A stretch of DNA of 64,000 nt from Brasilonema sp. CT11 (GCF_017982655.1 NZ_JABXYX010000012.1:1-64000), one strand, 5' to 3'; positions 8,654 to 17,636 are shown, numbered from the stretch's first letter. The notes: generated from the letters alone by a model not told the origin. Program-made: numbers and translations.

Positions 8654-8809
8654 TTATGGGTTGGGAATACACTCATCTACCTTGAACCATCGCTTTTTAC
8701 CACGCGGTAACTTCACTAACACACTACCGGGTTTCCACCAGGGTGAAGGAATAACCAGACCGTTACGACCGTTGGGGAGTTTAACAACTGTACCTGGAAC
8801 GATATTCAT
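8654..8809 (-). CDS. Small hypothetical protein, 51 aa
   Basis: This minus-strand frame encodes MNIVPGTVVKLPNGRNGLVI followed by PSPWWKPGSV, LVKLPRGKKRWF and KVDECIPNP. The composition (two internally similar VKLP-N/R-G segments, basic and aromatic) looks like a short folded beta domain, not a chance ORF. It overlaps an opposite-strand frame that looks less protein-like. No Shine-Dalgarno sequence is obvious. Function unknown. Confidence 0.55.
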   Translation of the reverse strand: MNIVPGTVVKLPNGRNGLVIPSPWWKPGSVLVKLPRGKKRWFKVDECIPNP

Positions 8810-9152
8810 AGGAGTTTTATGAAAAATGAGAGATATAAAAGCAAATTAGAAAACTATTCTTTGAGAGCTATATCGATTTGTGTTTCCATTCAGAGAAGTG
8901 TTGCGGGTATAACTACCCGCAACAACCTTGATTAGAAGTGCGGAGAAAATATTGTTAAGAGAATCTAAAGAATGATCAAAGTCTAGCTAATCCTTTATGT
9001 TTGTTTTAATAATTGCAATATTTCTTTACAGAAAACTGAACATGAGTAGGGCTTTCCTTTAAGCATGAGTCGTGCCACAACGGGACAAACGCTGTAGTAT
9101 AAGCTTTGATTTGTTAAAAGTAAGCGGTTTTACCGCAATATTATGCGTAATT
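8810..9152. other. Intergenic region with hairpin and degenerate copy of dgcA 5' end
   Basis: A perfect 10-bp stem with a 4-base loop (GTTGCGGGTA at 8900-8909, TACCCGCAAC at 8914-8923) may be a terminator. Further on, 9053-9091 is about 82% identical (32 of 39 by eye) to 9192-9230 inside the next gene, so a partial, decayed duplicate of that gene's start lies upstream of it. Confidence 0.6.
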
Positions 9153-10205
9153 ATGCAAATAAAAGTAGAAATATTTACTGTCAATAAGCGTTTTCCTTTG
9201 ACAATTAGTCGTGGTACAACGGCACAAACGACGAATATATGGGTGAGGATTTTGCACGATGGTATCGAAGGCTGGGGGGAAGCATCACCCTTCAGTGTAG
9301 GCACTCATCCGCAATCAACTGAGGTCATAAAAGATGCTTTGCTGCAAGTAGCACCCTCTTTGCAAGCATTCAGTCCAATGCAAAGACAAGAAATCGAAAA
9401 AATATTAAGAAAAGCTTTACTACCCTCATCTGCGATCGCAGCGCTGGATATAGCAATGCACGACTGGTTGGGAAAGCGTGTGGGGCTACCCCTGTGGCAG
9501 ATTTGGGGACTCAATCGCGATGCCATAGTGCCGACTTCAGTCACAATTGGTATCAATTCGCCAGAAGGCGCAACAGCAAGGGCGCGAGATTGGCTCGCGT
9601 TCACGAATGTCCGTGTTTTCAAGGTAAAGTTAGGTAGTCCGGATGGTATTGACGCAGACCGAAAAATGTTAATAGCAGTGCGAGAAGAAGCAGCAGCTAG
9701 AGACTTGTACGTTGATGCAAACGGGGGTTGGAGTTTGGAAGATGCAGTCTCTATGTGCAATTGGCTTGCTGATATCGGTGTAAAGTATGTAGAGCAGCCA
9801 CTGCCAAAAGGGCAGGAAGAACATTTAGCCCAACTCAAGAGGCTAATTCCTTTACCTATTTTTGTTGATGAAAGTTGCTTCAACAGCTCCGATATTCCCA
9901 AATTGGCAAGCTGTGTAGATGGGATTAATATCAAACTTATGAAATCAGGGGGTTTAACTGAGGCAATGCGAATGGTACATACGGCACGGGCATATGGGTT
10001 GCAAGTGATGTTCGGTTGCTATTCTGACAGTACGCTAGCGAATACAGCAGCAGCACAACTTGCCCCATTAGCTGACTATCTCGACTTGGATAGTCACTTA
10101 AATTTAACAGATGACCCTTTTACAGGTGCATACGTGCAGGAGGGGAGAATTTTACCAAACGATTTACCAGGGTTGGGGGTACAGTATAGTGCGTCTGGCG
10201 CTTAA
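9153..10205 (+). CDS. dgcA: Enolase-superfamily dipeptide epimerase / N-acetyl-D-Glu racemase (DgcA-like)
   Basis: This 350-aa member of the muconate-lactonizing subgroup has the acid/base lysine motif VFKVKLG, the metal ligands in VDANGGW, VEQPL and VDES, and the second catalytic lysine in NIKLMKSGG. Such enzymes epimerise L-Ala-D/L-Glu dipeptides or, in the DgcA group, racemise N-acetyl-D-glutamate. The 17-base overlap with a DUF1611 gene favours the DgcA/DgcN pairing known from D-glutamate catabolism. The start was taken at ATG 9153 (MQIKVEIFTVNKRF) because family members start there; upstream frame extension to 9072 is not protein-like. Confidence 0.8.
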   Translation: MQIKVEIFTVNKRFPLTISRGTTAQTTNIWVRILHDGIEGWGEASPFSVGTHPQSTEVIKDALLQVAPSLQAFSPMQRQEIEKILRKALLPSSAIAALDIAMHDWLGKRVGLPLWQIWGLNRDAIVPTSVTIGINSPEGATARARDWLAFTNVRVFKVKLGSPDGIDADRKMLIAVREEAAARDLYVDANGGWSLEDAVSMCNWLADIGVKYVEQPLPKGQEEHLAQLKRLIPLPIFVDESCFNSSDIPKLASCVDGINIKLMKSGGLTEAMRMVHTARAYGLQVMFGCYSDSTLANTAAAQLAPLADYLDLDSHLNLTDDPFTGAYVQEGRILPNDLPGLGVQYSASGA

Positions 10206-11229
10206 TCAACGAGTAGCTGTCCTACTACATGAGGAACTTCTGGGACGTCATGGCAAAACTGGGCTGTCAATTTTACGCTACAGTGAAGCCCCAATTGTCG
10301 CAGTGATTGACCGCGAATATGCAGGCAAATCTTTAACTGAGTTAACGGGTATCAAGCGTGATGTGCCAATAGTGGCATCAGTTACAGCAGCGCTGGAATA
10401 TCAGCCTCAGGTTTTGGTTATTGGTATTGCCCCTAAAGGAGGTGTTTTGCCAGATGATTATTGGCATGAACTTAAGAACGCTTTATCAGCGGGAATGTCA
10501 ATAGTCAACGGTTTGCACACGCCATTGGCAAGTATGCCAGACTTAAAAGCATTACTCAAGCCAGGGCAAGTGATTTGGGATGTACGGAAAGAACCATCTA
10601 ACTTAGATGTTGCTAGCGCTTTGGCACGTAATCTCTCATGTCAGCGAGTCTTGACAGTGGGTACTGATATGTCAGTCGGCAAAATGTCAACTAGTCTGGA
10701 GTTACATTGGGCATCACGTCGCCGGGGTTTGCGTTCTAAATTTATTGCCACAGGTCAAACTGGTTTGATGTTAGAAGGAGATGGTGTGCCATTGGATGCA
10801 GTCAGGGTAGACTTTGCCGCTGGTGCTGTGGAACAGGTAGTTATGCGGTATGGTAAAAACTACGACATTTTGCATATTGAAGGACAAGGTTCCCTACTAC
10901 ACCCCGGTTCGACTGCAACGCTACCCTTAATTAGAGGATCGCAACCAACACAGATGATACTCGTTCATCGTGCCGGACAAACTGAGGTGATTAATGGTGT
11001 ACCGATTCCGCCTTTATCAGAAGTCGTAAAACTTTATGAAACTGTTGCCCGTGCAGGTGGTGCATTTGCACCTGTGCCTGTTGTTGGCATATGTTTGAAC
11101 ACGAAGAATTTAGATGAATCACAAGCATTGGATGCTGTCGCTCAAACTGAAACAGAAACTGGAATACCCTGTACAGATCCAATACGATTTGGTGTTGATA
11201 AGTTATTGAATGCACTGATACAAGGGTGA
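10189..11229 (+). CDS. dgcN: DUF1611 P-loop protein (DgcN-like N-acetyltransferase)
   Basis: This protein of about 346 aa has the DUF1611 layout: an N-terminal Rossmann-like part (APIVAVIDREYAGKS) and a C-terminal P-loop domain with GTDMSVGKMSTSLEL and HIEGQGSLLHPG. DgcN, a DUF1611 protein, was reported to acetylate D-glutamate before DgcA racemises the N-acetyl product; older annotation is simply DUF1611. The GTG start at 10189, after a GGGTTGGGGG stretch, gives the family N-terminus (VRLALNQRVAVLLHE) and overlaps the epimerase gene, implying translational coupling. Confidence 0.8.
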   Translation: MRLALNQRVAVLLHEELLGRHGKTGLSILRYSEAPIVAVIDREYAGKSLTELTGIKRDVPIVASVTAALEYQPQVLVIGIAPKGGVLPDDYWHELKNALSAGMSIVNGLHTPLASMPDLKALLKPGQVIWDVRKEPSNLDVASALARNLSCQRVLTVGTDMSVGKMSTSLELHWASRRRGLRSKFIATGQTGLMLEGDGVPLDAVRVDFAAGAVEQVVMRYGKNYDILHIEGQGSLLHPGSTATLPLIRGSQPTQMILVHRAGQTEVINGVPIPPLSEVVKLYETVARAGGAFAPVPVVGICLNTKNLDESQALDAVAQTETETGIPCTDPIRFGVDKLLNALIQG

Positions 11230-11297
11230 AGTCTATCAGGGCGGGGAAAACCCGTCTTTGATGCTTCACCACTTACTACATCAAGCTAGAAGTCAGA

Positions 11298-11651
11298 TCA
11301 ACTTTTTTCTATAGAAACTGTTTCTTTTGCTTGATATAAGCGACAACCTTCACATGGTCCACTGGGGTTGACAGCACAGCGCAGGTAACCAGAACGAGCA
11401 TTAAATTGGCAGCTGATATCCCCAACAAGGTAACCGACTCCTTCAAGATAATAGCGATCGCCTCTGAGGGTACTGCGTTCTGTGCAATAGTTATCATCGC
11501 TGATCCTGTTTTGTTGCACTCGCCCTACAGGATAAATTGTAGAAGCGGCTCGTCTAAACCGTGAACCTGTTCTAGCCTGGCTTTTACGCATCAACCACAG
11601 AGATAATAGGGACGGTAAGAAACCAATGGCGATAACCAAAAGTATATTCAC
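11298..11651 (-). CDS. DUF6464 family protein
   Basis: An N-terminal membrane segment (ILLVIAIGFLPSLLSLWLM) is followed by a soluble part with the Cys-rich signature GDISCQFNARSGYLRCAVNP and GPCEGCRLY, which I know as the DUF6464 hallmark in cyanobacteria. The four conserved cysteines could bind a metal. The start is a GTG at 11651. It is convergent with the dgcN gene. Function unknown. Confidence 0.75.
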   Translation of the reverse strand: MNILLVIAIGFLPSLLSLWLMRKSQARTGSRFRRAASTIYPVGRVQQNRISDDNYCTERSTLRGDRYYLEGVGYLVGDISCQFNARSGYLRCAVNPSGPCEGCRLYQAKETVSIEKS

Positions 11652-11911
11652 TTCAATACCTTCTTTTAACCTCTTTTGTGCGCTGATCTTCTGATGGTGT
11701 TATATCCTCACATTTTAGGGAGAGTACAACGCTTTACACTCGTGGGAAATTTCGCTTGGAAGAAACCTAACACTCAAACAAGTGTTGTGTTAGCCGCCAC
11801 TTTAACCAGCATAACCGTTGCAACCCAAACCGTGGGCTTAGGTTAAAGTAGGTTTAAACCTGAATATCGCGTTCAGATCTTCCGTATGTAAATTGTTTTT
11901 TGATTTCGCTC

Positions 11912-13105
11912 ATGAATCCACTGATGTTATATAGACGATTTGGACGCACAGAATTAAAAATGCCTGTTTTTTCCTGCGGTGGTATGAGATACCAGTATAA
12001 ATGGGAGGATGTCCCGCAGTCGCAAATACCCCGTGATAACCAGAAAAATCTAGAAGCAACGATTCGACGGGGAGTGGAATTAGGAATTAATCACATTGAA
12101 ACTGCCCGTGGTTATGGTAGTTCGGAAATGCAGTTAGGGAAAATTTTACCAACGTTTCCCCGTGAGCAGTTAATTGTTCAAACAAAAGTTAATCCTGCGG
12201 CAGATCCGAAAGAATTTCAGCGTAACTTTGAAAACTCACTACGAAATCTTCGGTTAGATTATGTTGACTTGCTAGGAATACATGGCATCAATCATCCTGA
12301 GTCATTAAACAATAGTATTCGTCCTGGCGGCTGTTTGGATGTAGCAAAAAAACTTCAAGCACAAGGGAAAGTCAGGTTTATCGGCTTTTCCACACATGGT
12401 TCAACAGATACTATTATTCAAACCATTCAGACTAATCAATTTGATTATGTCAATTTGCATTGGTATTATATCAATCAAGTGAATTGGGCTGCTGTTGAAG
12501 CAGCAAACAGCCAAGATATGGGTGTATTTATTATTAGTCCATCTGATAAAGGAGGGATGTTATATAAACCACCACAAAAATTAATTAATCTTTGCACTCC
12601 TTTGAGTCCGATGGTTTTTAATGATTTGTTTTGTTTAAGTCACCCTCAGGTACATACTTTGAGTCTGGGGGCTGCAAAACCACAAGATTTTGATGAACAT
12701 CTGAAAACTTTAGATTTGCTGAAGAATGCATCTGAAATTTTGTCACCAATTTTGGCACGTCTAGAGGAAGAAGCTATTGCTACCTTGGGTGAAGACTGGG
12801 TGAAAACTTGGCACGTCAATTTACCCACTTTTGAGGAAACACCTCATCAGGTTAATATTCCAGTGATTTTATGGTTAAGAAATTTGGCGATCGCCTACGA
12901 TTTACTGGAGTATGCCAAAATGCGTTACAACCTGCTTGGTAATGGGAGTCACTGGTTTCCTGGTAACAAAGCAGAGAAAGTACATAAGCTAGATTTGCGA
13001 CAATGTCTTAGCCGTAGTTCTCATGCTGACAAAATTCCTCGCCTTCTTGCACAAGCACATCAGATGTTGGCAGGTGAAGCAGTGCAGCGGTTATCACAAA
13101 GTTAA
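11912..13105 (+). CDS. Aldo/keto reductase family oxidoreductase
   Basis: This 397-aa AKR-fold protein has an N-terminal strand pair LYRRFGRTELKMPVFSCGG, the catalytic-region motif HIETARGYGSSE (Asp is replaced by Glu, Tyr is conserved), the lysine segment VQTKV, and IHG in the active-site histidine strand. Many homologues of this length carry a C-terminal CxxCxxCxxxCP 4Fe-4S motif; here the corresponding tail (WFPGNKAEKVHKLD, then CLSRSSHADKIP) lacks it. The physiological substrate is unknown. ATG 11912 was chosen over an upstream TTG at 11900. Confidence 0.85.
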   Translation: MNPLMLYRRFGRTELKMPVFSCGGMRYQYKWEDVPQSQIPRDNQKNLEATIRRGVELGINHIETARGYGSSEMQLGKILPTFPREQLIVQTKVNPAADPKEFQRNFENSLRNLRLDYVDLLGIHGINHPESLNNSIRPGGCLDVAKKLQAQGKVRFIGFSTHGSTDTIIQTIQTNQFDYVNLHWYYINQVNWAAVEAANSQDMGVFIISPSDKGGMLYKPPQKLINLCTPLSPMVFNDLFCLSHPQVHTLSLGAAKPQDFDEHLKTLDLLKNASEILSPILARLEEEAIATLGEDWVKTWHVNLPTFEETPHQVNIPVILWLRNLAIAYDLLEYAKMRYNLLGNGSHWFPGNKAEKVHKLDLRQCLSRSSHADKIPRLLAQAHQMLAGEAVQRLSQS

Positions 13106-13179
13106 ACAAACAAAACGTACTTTTGGACACAGTTATAAGTATTTCTAATATTAAAAGCATATTTTAATACTTAAAAAAC

Positions 13180-13295
13180 AGGAGTTACGTAAAAATAACG
13201 CAATTCTGTCATTGCGACCGTTAGCGCAGCGGGCAAGGGAGGGCATAGGGAAGCGATCGCAAAGCCTTATTTTTCGTCGCGAGTGCGTAAGTCCT
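13180..13295. mobile_element. Small MITE, AGGAGTTACG ends
   Basis: The ends AGGAGTTACGTA (13180) and TGCGTAAGTCCT (ending 13295) are imperfect inverted repeats. The inside contains a cattgcga dispersed-repeat segment and a HIP1 octamer. This type of about 100-bp element occurs widely in Nostocales intergenic DNA. It lies between the aldo/keto reductase and sodA genes. Confidence 0.6.
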
Positions 13296-13427
13296 AAAAA
13301 AATAAGTATTAAGAATTGACACGTGTTTGGGTCTACTTATGGTTAGAATTGAAAATCGATATAGTTTTTAGTCTAAATTTTCAATAAACAACAACTAAAG
13401 ATAACATTTTCTACCACAGTCACTATT

Positions 13428-14192
13428 ATGGCTATTGCTCGTCGTCATTTCTTAATTTTACTCGGGGCTAGTGCGGGTGCATTTGCTTTAGATTCTTGTG
13501 CTTCGGCACAGAATCTGCAAAGCCAAAACAAAATAAGTCCAAATACAAACAAACCAAGTCCAAGCAACACAGGGGCTATCCAATTACCACCGTTACCCTA
13601 TGCCTACGAGGCGCTTGAACCACACATAGACGCCGCAACAATGCGGTTTCATCATGATAAACACCATGCGACTTACGTAAAAAACTTAAACGCAGCATTA
13701 GACAAGCATCCAGAACTCAAGAATAGAACTGTTGAACAGATGTTGCTTAACCTTAACAGTGTGCCAGAAGATATTCGTAAAACGGTACGCAATAATGGTG
13801 GTGGTCATGTGAACCACTCAATGTTTTGGAGAATCATGAAGCCGAATGGTGGTGGAGAACCTAGAGGACCGATTGCAGACGCCATCAAACAAAACTTCGG
13901 CAATTTTGCAGCCTTCAAAAATCAGTTTAACGAAGCTGGTACAGGTCGTTTTGGAAGTGGATGGGTTTGGCTAGTCCGCACCAAAGATGGAAAGCTTGCA
14001 GTCACAACCACACTCAATCAGAACAGTCCTTTAAGTGAAGGTAGCTATCCAATTATGGGTAATGACGTGTGGGAACACGCATATTACCTCAAGTACCAGA
14101 ACCGCCGCGCTGACTACTTGAATGCTTGGTGGAACGTCCTGAACTGGGATGAGATCAATAAGCGGTTAGTAGAGGGAGGTAAAGCGGCGTGA
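13428..14192 (+). CDS. sodA: Exported Mn superoxide dismutase
   Basis: The N-terminus ([18 protein letters not shown]) looks like a twin-arginine signal, with a possible lipobox at LDSC, so the enzyme is probably placed in the periplasm or anchored in the thylakoid/plasma membrane. The mature part is a full Fe/Mn-SOD with metal ligands in [18 protein letters not shown] and NDVWEHAYY. The second-sphere Gln lies in the C-terminal domain (NQNSPL), the position used by Mn enzymes. A low-complexity Asn/Ser/Pro linker (about residues 30-50) follows the signal. Confidence 0.9.
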   Translation: MAIARRHFLILLGASAGAFALDSCASAQNLQSQNKISPNTNKPSPSNTGAIQLPPLPYAYEALEPHIDAATMRFHHDKHHATYVKNLNAALDKHPELKNRTVEQMLLNLNSVPEDIRKTVRNNGGGHVNHSMFWRIMKPNGGGEPRGPIADAIKQNFGNFAAFKNQFNEAGTGRFGSGWVWLVRTKDGKLAVTTTLNQNSPLSEGSYPIMGNDVWEHAYYLKYQNRRADYLNAWWNVLNWDEINKRLVEGGKAA

Positions 14193-14237
14193 GGAGACAA
14201 TAGCAACAGAGGGAACAGAGGAGAATTTTTGCTCACT

Positions 14238-14280
14238 CTACTCAAAAGCCCCATCTCCTCCTATAGTGGCTTTTGAGTAG
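14238..14280. terminator. 13-bp hairpin between sodA and rsmG
   Basis: CTACTCAAAAGCC (14238-14250) pairs perfectly with GGCTTTTGAGTAG (14268-14280) around a 17-base loop. It sits between the convergent sodA and rsmG genes and could terminate both. The right arm belongs to the duplicated rsmG 3' end. Confidence 0.55.
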
Positions 14281-14400
14281 GAATACCAACAGGACGGGGA
14301 AACTGGACTGGTGTAGTTGCTACCTTCCGTCTATAGTGGCTTTTGAGTAGGAACACCAACAGGACGGGGAAACTGGACTGGTGTAGTTGCTACCTTCCGT
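14261..14400. repeat. 70-bp tandem duplication of the rsmG 3' end
   Basis: Positions 14261-14330 and 14331-14400 are identical except for one base (gaataccaac versus gaacaccaac). The second unit encodes the last 23 codons and stop of rsmG; the first is a non-coding copy beyond the stop. Confidence 0.95.
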
Positions 14401-15122
14401 AAGTAAAGACAGTGACGAATGCTTTCACTTAAGGGAGTTGTAAATTTGTCAACTAATTCAATAACACCTCCCAATTGGTCAACAGCATTTTCTAAAGCTT
14501 TCGTTTCTTCTTCTGTCCAATTTCCTCGGTAGATTACGGCTAAACCACCCTGCTTAAGTAATGGCAGGGCATATTCAGCACACACAGAAGCTGTCCCTAC
14601 AGCGCGAACTAGGGCGACATCGTAATTTTGTCGGTGCTGGGGTTGTTGACCTACTTCTTCTACTCTACCAGTCAAAGTTATAACGTTGGTCAAATCAAGC
14701 GCAGCCCTTGTTTCTTCAAGAAACGCAATCTTTTTTCGAGTAGAATCAAGTAAAGTAACAGTACTATTAGCTACAGCAATAGCAACTGCAATTCCCGGAA
14801 AACCCGCACCCGTACCGATGTCAATAACAGATAGGGGAGTAGAGGAAGTGGGGGAAGATAGGGAGGTGTTTTCTCCCTCTACTCCGCCAACTCCTCCATC
14901 TTTAAGAATGGGCGCTATTCCTCGCAGAGAATCCCAAAGATGCTTTTCCCAAAACTCTTGGGGGTCGGTAATGCGAGTGAGGTTGAATTGGTTGTTACCC
15001 TCTAAAATGAATTCGTAAAGTTGTTGGAATTGCACTTGCTGTTGGACAGTAGGAGTCCAATGGAGAGTTTCCTGCCAAATATTTGCTATATCCGGCAAAG
15101 AAGGCAATTTTAAGTTGTTCAC
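14331..15122 (-). CDS. rsmG: 16S rRNA (guanine527-N7)-methyltransferase RsmG
   Basis: The protein methylates G527 of 16S rRNA using S-adenosylmethionine. The signature NQFNLTRITDPQEFWEKHLW, the SAM-binding VIDIGTGAGFPG and the segment LVRAVG are all present. An insertion of about 20 residues (GGVGGVEGENTSLSSPTSS) just before the SAM motif is encoded by purine-rich degenerate repeats (about 14840-14905) and is not part of the family core. The start is GTG at 15122. The 3' end is tandemly duplicated. Confidence 0.92.
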   Translation of the reverse strand: MNNLKLPSLPDIANIWQETLHWTPTVQQQVQFQQLYEFILEGNNQFNLTRITDPQEFWEKHLWDSLRGIAPILKDGGVGGVEGENTSLSSPTSSTPLSVIDIGTGAGFPGIAVAIAVANSTVTLLDSTRKKIAFLEETRAALDLTNVITLTGRVEEVGQQPQHRQNYDVALVRAVGTASVCAEYALPLLKQGGLAVIYRGNWTEEETKALENAVDQLGGVIELVDKFTTPLSESIRHCLYLRKVATTPVQFPRPVGVPTQKPL

Positions 15123-15415
15123 AGTAATACAAATAGCTTTGAATTATATCCCAAGTTTTCTTTGTTTATTGTTAGAGTCATTTCATTGAGTGTAGGGTAT
15201 AGGGTAACAATGCCCACTTTATTTATAAAACTGTAAGTTTTTCCTATGTTGAAGCTGTTTAGAAGATTTAACTTTGCAGTCCGGAGATAAAAATGATTTA
15301 ATACAATTCTTGCCAAAATACTCTTAATGAGTATAGTGATTCTACAGAAACAGTCTTGAACTATAAACAGTCTACTTTTTGTCAAGACTAATACTAAATT
15401 TAGCATTTCTTGACC
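15123..15415. other. Intergenic promoter region between rsmG and the transporter operon
   Basis: About 290 bases separate two divergently transcribed units. No ORF with coding character was found. It must hold the promoters of rsmG and of the amino-acid transporter operon; no riboswitch-like element was recognised. Confidence 0.4.
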
Positions 15416-16660
15416 ATGAAACAACCTACGACTATTACAACTGCAATATTTGCTACTTGTGCTATCCTGTTGACAGCCTGCGGCGGTGGCACTAACAGTA
15501 GTTCAAATACTGGAACGAATTCTACCCCAAATTCTGCAACTGACGCCGCCGCAACAACTACATCTGGTTCTATTCCCGTGGGTATTGCTTTCGCACAAAC
15601 CAGCAACGTGGCGTTACTCGGTCAAGAAGGAGTCGCCGGGGCAAAGATTGCTGAAAAGTATTTTAACGATAAAGGTGGTGTGAATGGCACTCCGATTAAA
15701 TTAGTGCTTCAAGACGCGGGTGGTGATGAAGCCGGAGCAATTAACGCTTTTCAAAGTTTAATTAATAAAGATAAAGTTGTTGGTATTGTTGGTCCTACTT
15801 TATCACAGCAAGCTTTTAGTGCTGATCCCATTGCCGAAAGAGCAAAAGTTCCTGTGATTGGAGCATCCAATACCGCTAAAGGAGTTCCAGAGATTGGAGA
15901 TTACGTTGCGCGTGTTTCTGCACCCATTTCTACCGTTGCACCTCTTTCAGTGAAAGCTGCATTCAAGCAAAATCCGAACATTAAAAAAGTTGCAGTTTTT
16001 TTCGCTCAAAATGATGTATTTAGTAAGTCGGAAACAGAAATTTTTCAGAAGACAATCAAGGAGCAGGGGCTGGAAATAGTCACAGTACAAAAGTTCCAAA
16101 CAAGTGACACTGACTTTCAGTCTCAAGCCACGAATGCTCTGAATTTCAAACCAGATTTGATAGTTATTTCTGGCTTAGCTGCTGATGGTGGTAACTTAGT
16201 GCGACAACTACGGGAACTTGGTTACAAAGGCTTAATTGTTGCGGGAAATGGTTTGAACACAGCAAAAGTTTTCGCAGTTTGTCAGCAAGCGTGCGATGGA
16301 GTGATTATTGCTCAAGCTTACAGTCCACAGCAACCAGGAGAAGTTAACAAGGACTTTCGCGCTGCATATGTAAAACAATTTAACGAAGAACCGCCTCAGT
16401 TTAGCGGTCAAGCTTTTGCTGCTGTGCAAGTGTATGTAGAAGCATTGAACGCTTTGGATAAAAAGTCCAAAATTAGTACAATGCCTCTTAATCAATTACG
16501 TACAGAATTGAACAAGCAGCTTTTAGTAGGAAAGTATGAGACTCCTTTGGGTGAAATTGCTTTTACACCTGTAGGCGAGGTCATTCAAAAAGAATTTTAT
16601 GTGTCCACAATTAAGGTAGATCCAAACACTAAAAAAGCTAATTTTACAATCTTAAAATAG
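15416..16660 (+). CDS. livK: Branched-chain/neutral amino-acid ABC transporter, substrate-binding lipoprotein
   Basis: A type II lipoprotein signal (TTAIFATCAILLTACGGG, lipobox LTAC) and a Ser/Thr/Asn-rich linker precede a periplasmic-binding fold of the LivK/NatB type: IPVGIAFAQTSNVALLGQEG, then KLVLQDAGGDEAGAINAFQS and VGIVGPTLSQQAFS. It delivers amino acids to the permease encoded just downstream (8-base gap). In Nostoc the equivalent system is called N-I/N-II (Nat) and takes neutral amino acids. ATG 15416 gives a normal signal peptide. Confidence 0.9.
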   Translation: MKQPTTITTAIFATCAILLTACGGGTNSSSNTGTNSTPNSATDAAATTTSGSIPVGIAFAQTSNVALLGQEGVAGAKIAEKYFNDKGGVNGTPIKLVLQDAGGDEAGAINAFQSLINKDKVVGIVGPTLSQQAFSADPIAERAKVPVIGASNTAKGVPEIGDYVARVSAPISTVAPLSVKAAFKQNPNIKKVAVFFAQNDVFSKSETEIFQKTIKEQGLEIVTVQKFQTSDTDFQSQATNALNFKPDLIVISGLAADGGNLVRQLRELGYKGLIVAGNGLNTAKVFAVCQQACDGVIIAQAYSPQQPGEVNKDFRAAYVKQFNEEPPQFSGQAFAAVQVYVEALNALDKKSKISTMPLNQLRTELNKQLLVGKYETPLGEIAFTPVGEVIQKEFYVSTIKVDPNTKKANFTILK

Positions 16661-16667
16661 TTGCAAC

Positions 16668-17618
16668 ATGAATATCTCTATAATTTTGCAACACTTTTTG
16701 AATGGGTTATCCATTGGCAGTGTCTACGCTATCTTTGCCTTGGGATATACCCTTGTTTACTCTATTTTGGGCATCATTAATTTGGCTCATGGTGCGGTTT
16801 TTACTCTGGGTGCATATTTTACATACACACTCATGGGTGGTGCTTTTGGATTTAATGGGGTGCTAGCTAATGCATCGCTACCTATACAATTACCATTTGC
16901 TGTTGCCTTGATTTTGGGAAGTACCATAGCAGGGTTAGTTGGGGTTTTCATTGAACGGATTGCCTTTCTACCTTTACGACAGCGCGGTTCTGATTCTTTG
17001 TTAACCGTTGTCTCTAGTTTGGGTGTAGGAGTCGTGATTGTTAACTTGCTCCAGTATTTAGTAGGAGCAGAAAGTTACACATTTCCTGCAAATACTTATG
17101 GTAGTTTGCCACCATCTATTAACTTTGGAACTCCAGGAAATCCCATTCCAATTCGCACTGTTCAAATAGTGATTTTTGCGATATCAGTCGTGGTTGTCGC
17201 AATGCTGACTTGCTTTATTAATTATACAAAGCATGGTAAAGCGATGCAGGCGATTGCAGAAGATCCAACAACAGCAAGTTTGTTAGGAATCAATAGCGAT
17301 CGCTATATTGTGCTGACATTTTTTATCAGCAGTTTTCTAGCAGGAGTGGCAGGAACTTTGGTTGCGTCTTCTGTCAGCATTCCTGGACCTTATTTTGGTC
17401 TTAGTTTTGGGTTAAGAGGATTATCGATCATTGTATTAGGTGGTTTGGGCAGTATTCCCGGTGCTGTGCTAGGAGGTTTGGTTATTGGACTAGTAGAGGC
17501 GTTTGTCCCAGGTGAATATTCAGGCTACAAAGATGCTGTTTCCTTTGGCATCTTATTTATTATGTTATTAGTTCGACCCCAAGGTTTACTTGGGCGTCGA
17601 TTTGTTCAAAAAGTATAA
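16668..17618 (+). CDS. livH: ABC transporter permease, LivH type
   Basis: This integral membrane protein of 316 aa has the LivH hallmark start FLNGLSIGSVYAIFALGYTL and the EAA-like cytoplasmic loop GKAMQAIAEDPTTASLLGIN, plus the segment RGLSIIVLGGLGSIPGAVLG. It forms half of the transmembrane channel with the LivM-type gene downstream. It corresponds to NatD-type subunits of cyanobacterial neutral amino-acid permeases. Confidence 0.92.
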   Translation: MNISIILQHFLNGLSIGSVYAIFALGYTLVYSILGIINLAHGAVFTLGAYFTYTLMGGAFGFNGVLANASLPIQLPFAVALILGSTIAGLVGVFIERIAFLPLRQRGSDSLLTVVSSLGVGVVIVNLLQYLVGAESYTFPANTYGSLPPSINFGTPGNPIPIRTVQIVIFAISVVVVAMLTCFINYTKHGKAMQAIAEDPTTASLLGINSDRYIVLTFFISSFLAGVAGTLVASSVSIPGPYFGLSFGLRGLSIIVLGGLGSIPGAVLGGLVIGLVEAFVPGEYSGYKDAVSFGILFIMLLVRPQGLLGRRFVQKV

Positions 17619-17636
17619 AAGCGGATTGGTCATTCA

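Noticed and set aside
15119-15424. 101-codon minus-strand ORF between rsmG and the transporter operon
   Set aside because: Its composition is Leu/Ile/Phe-rich and irregular, with no start signal; it sits in a promoter region.
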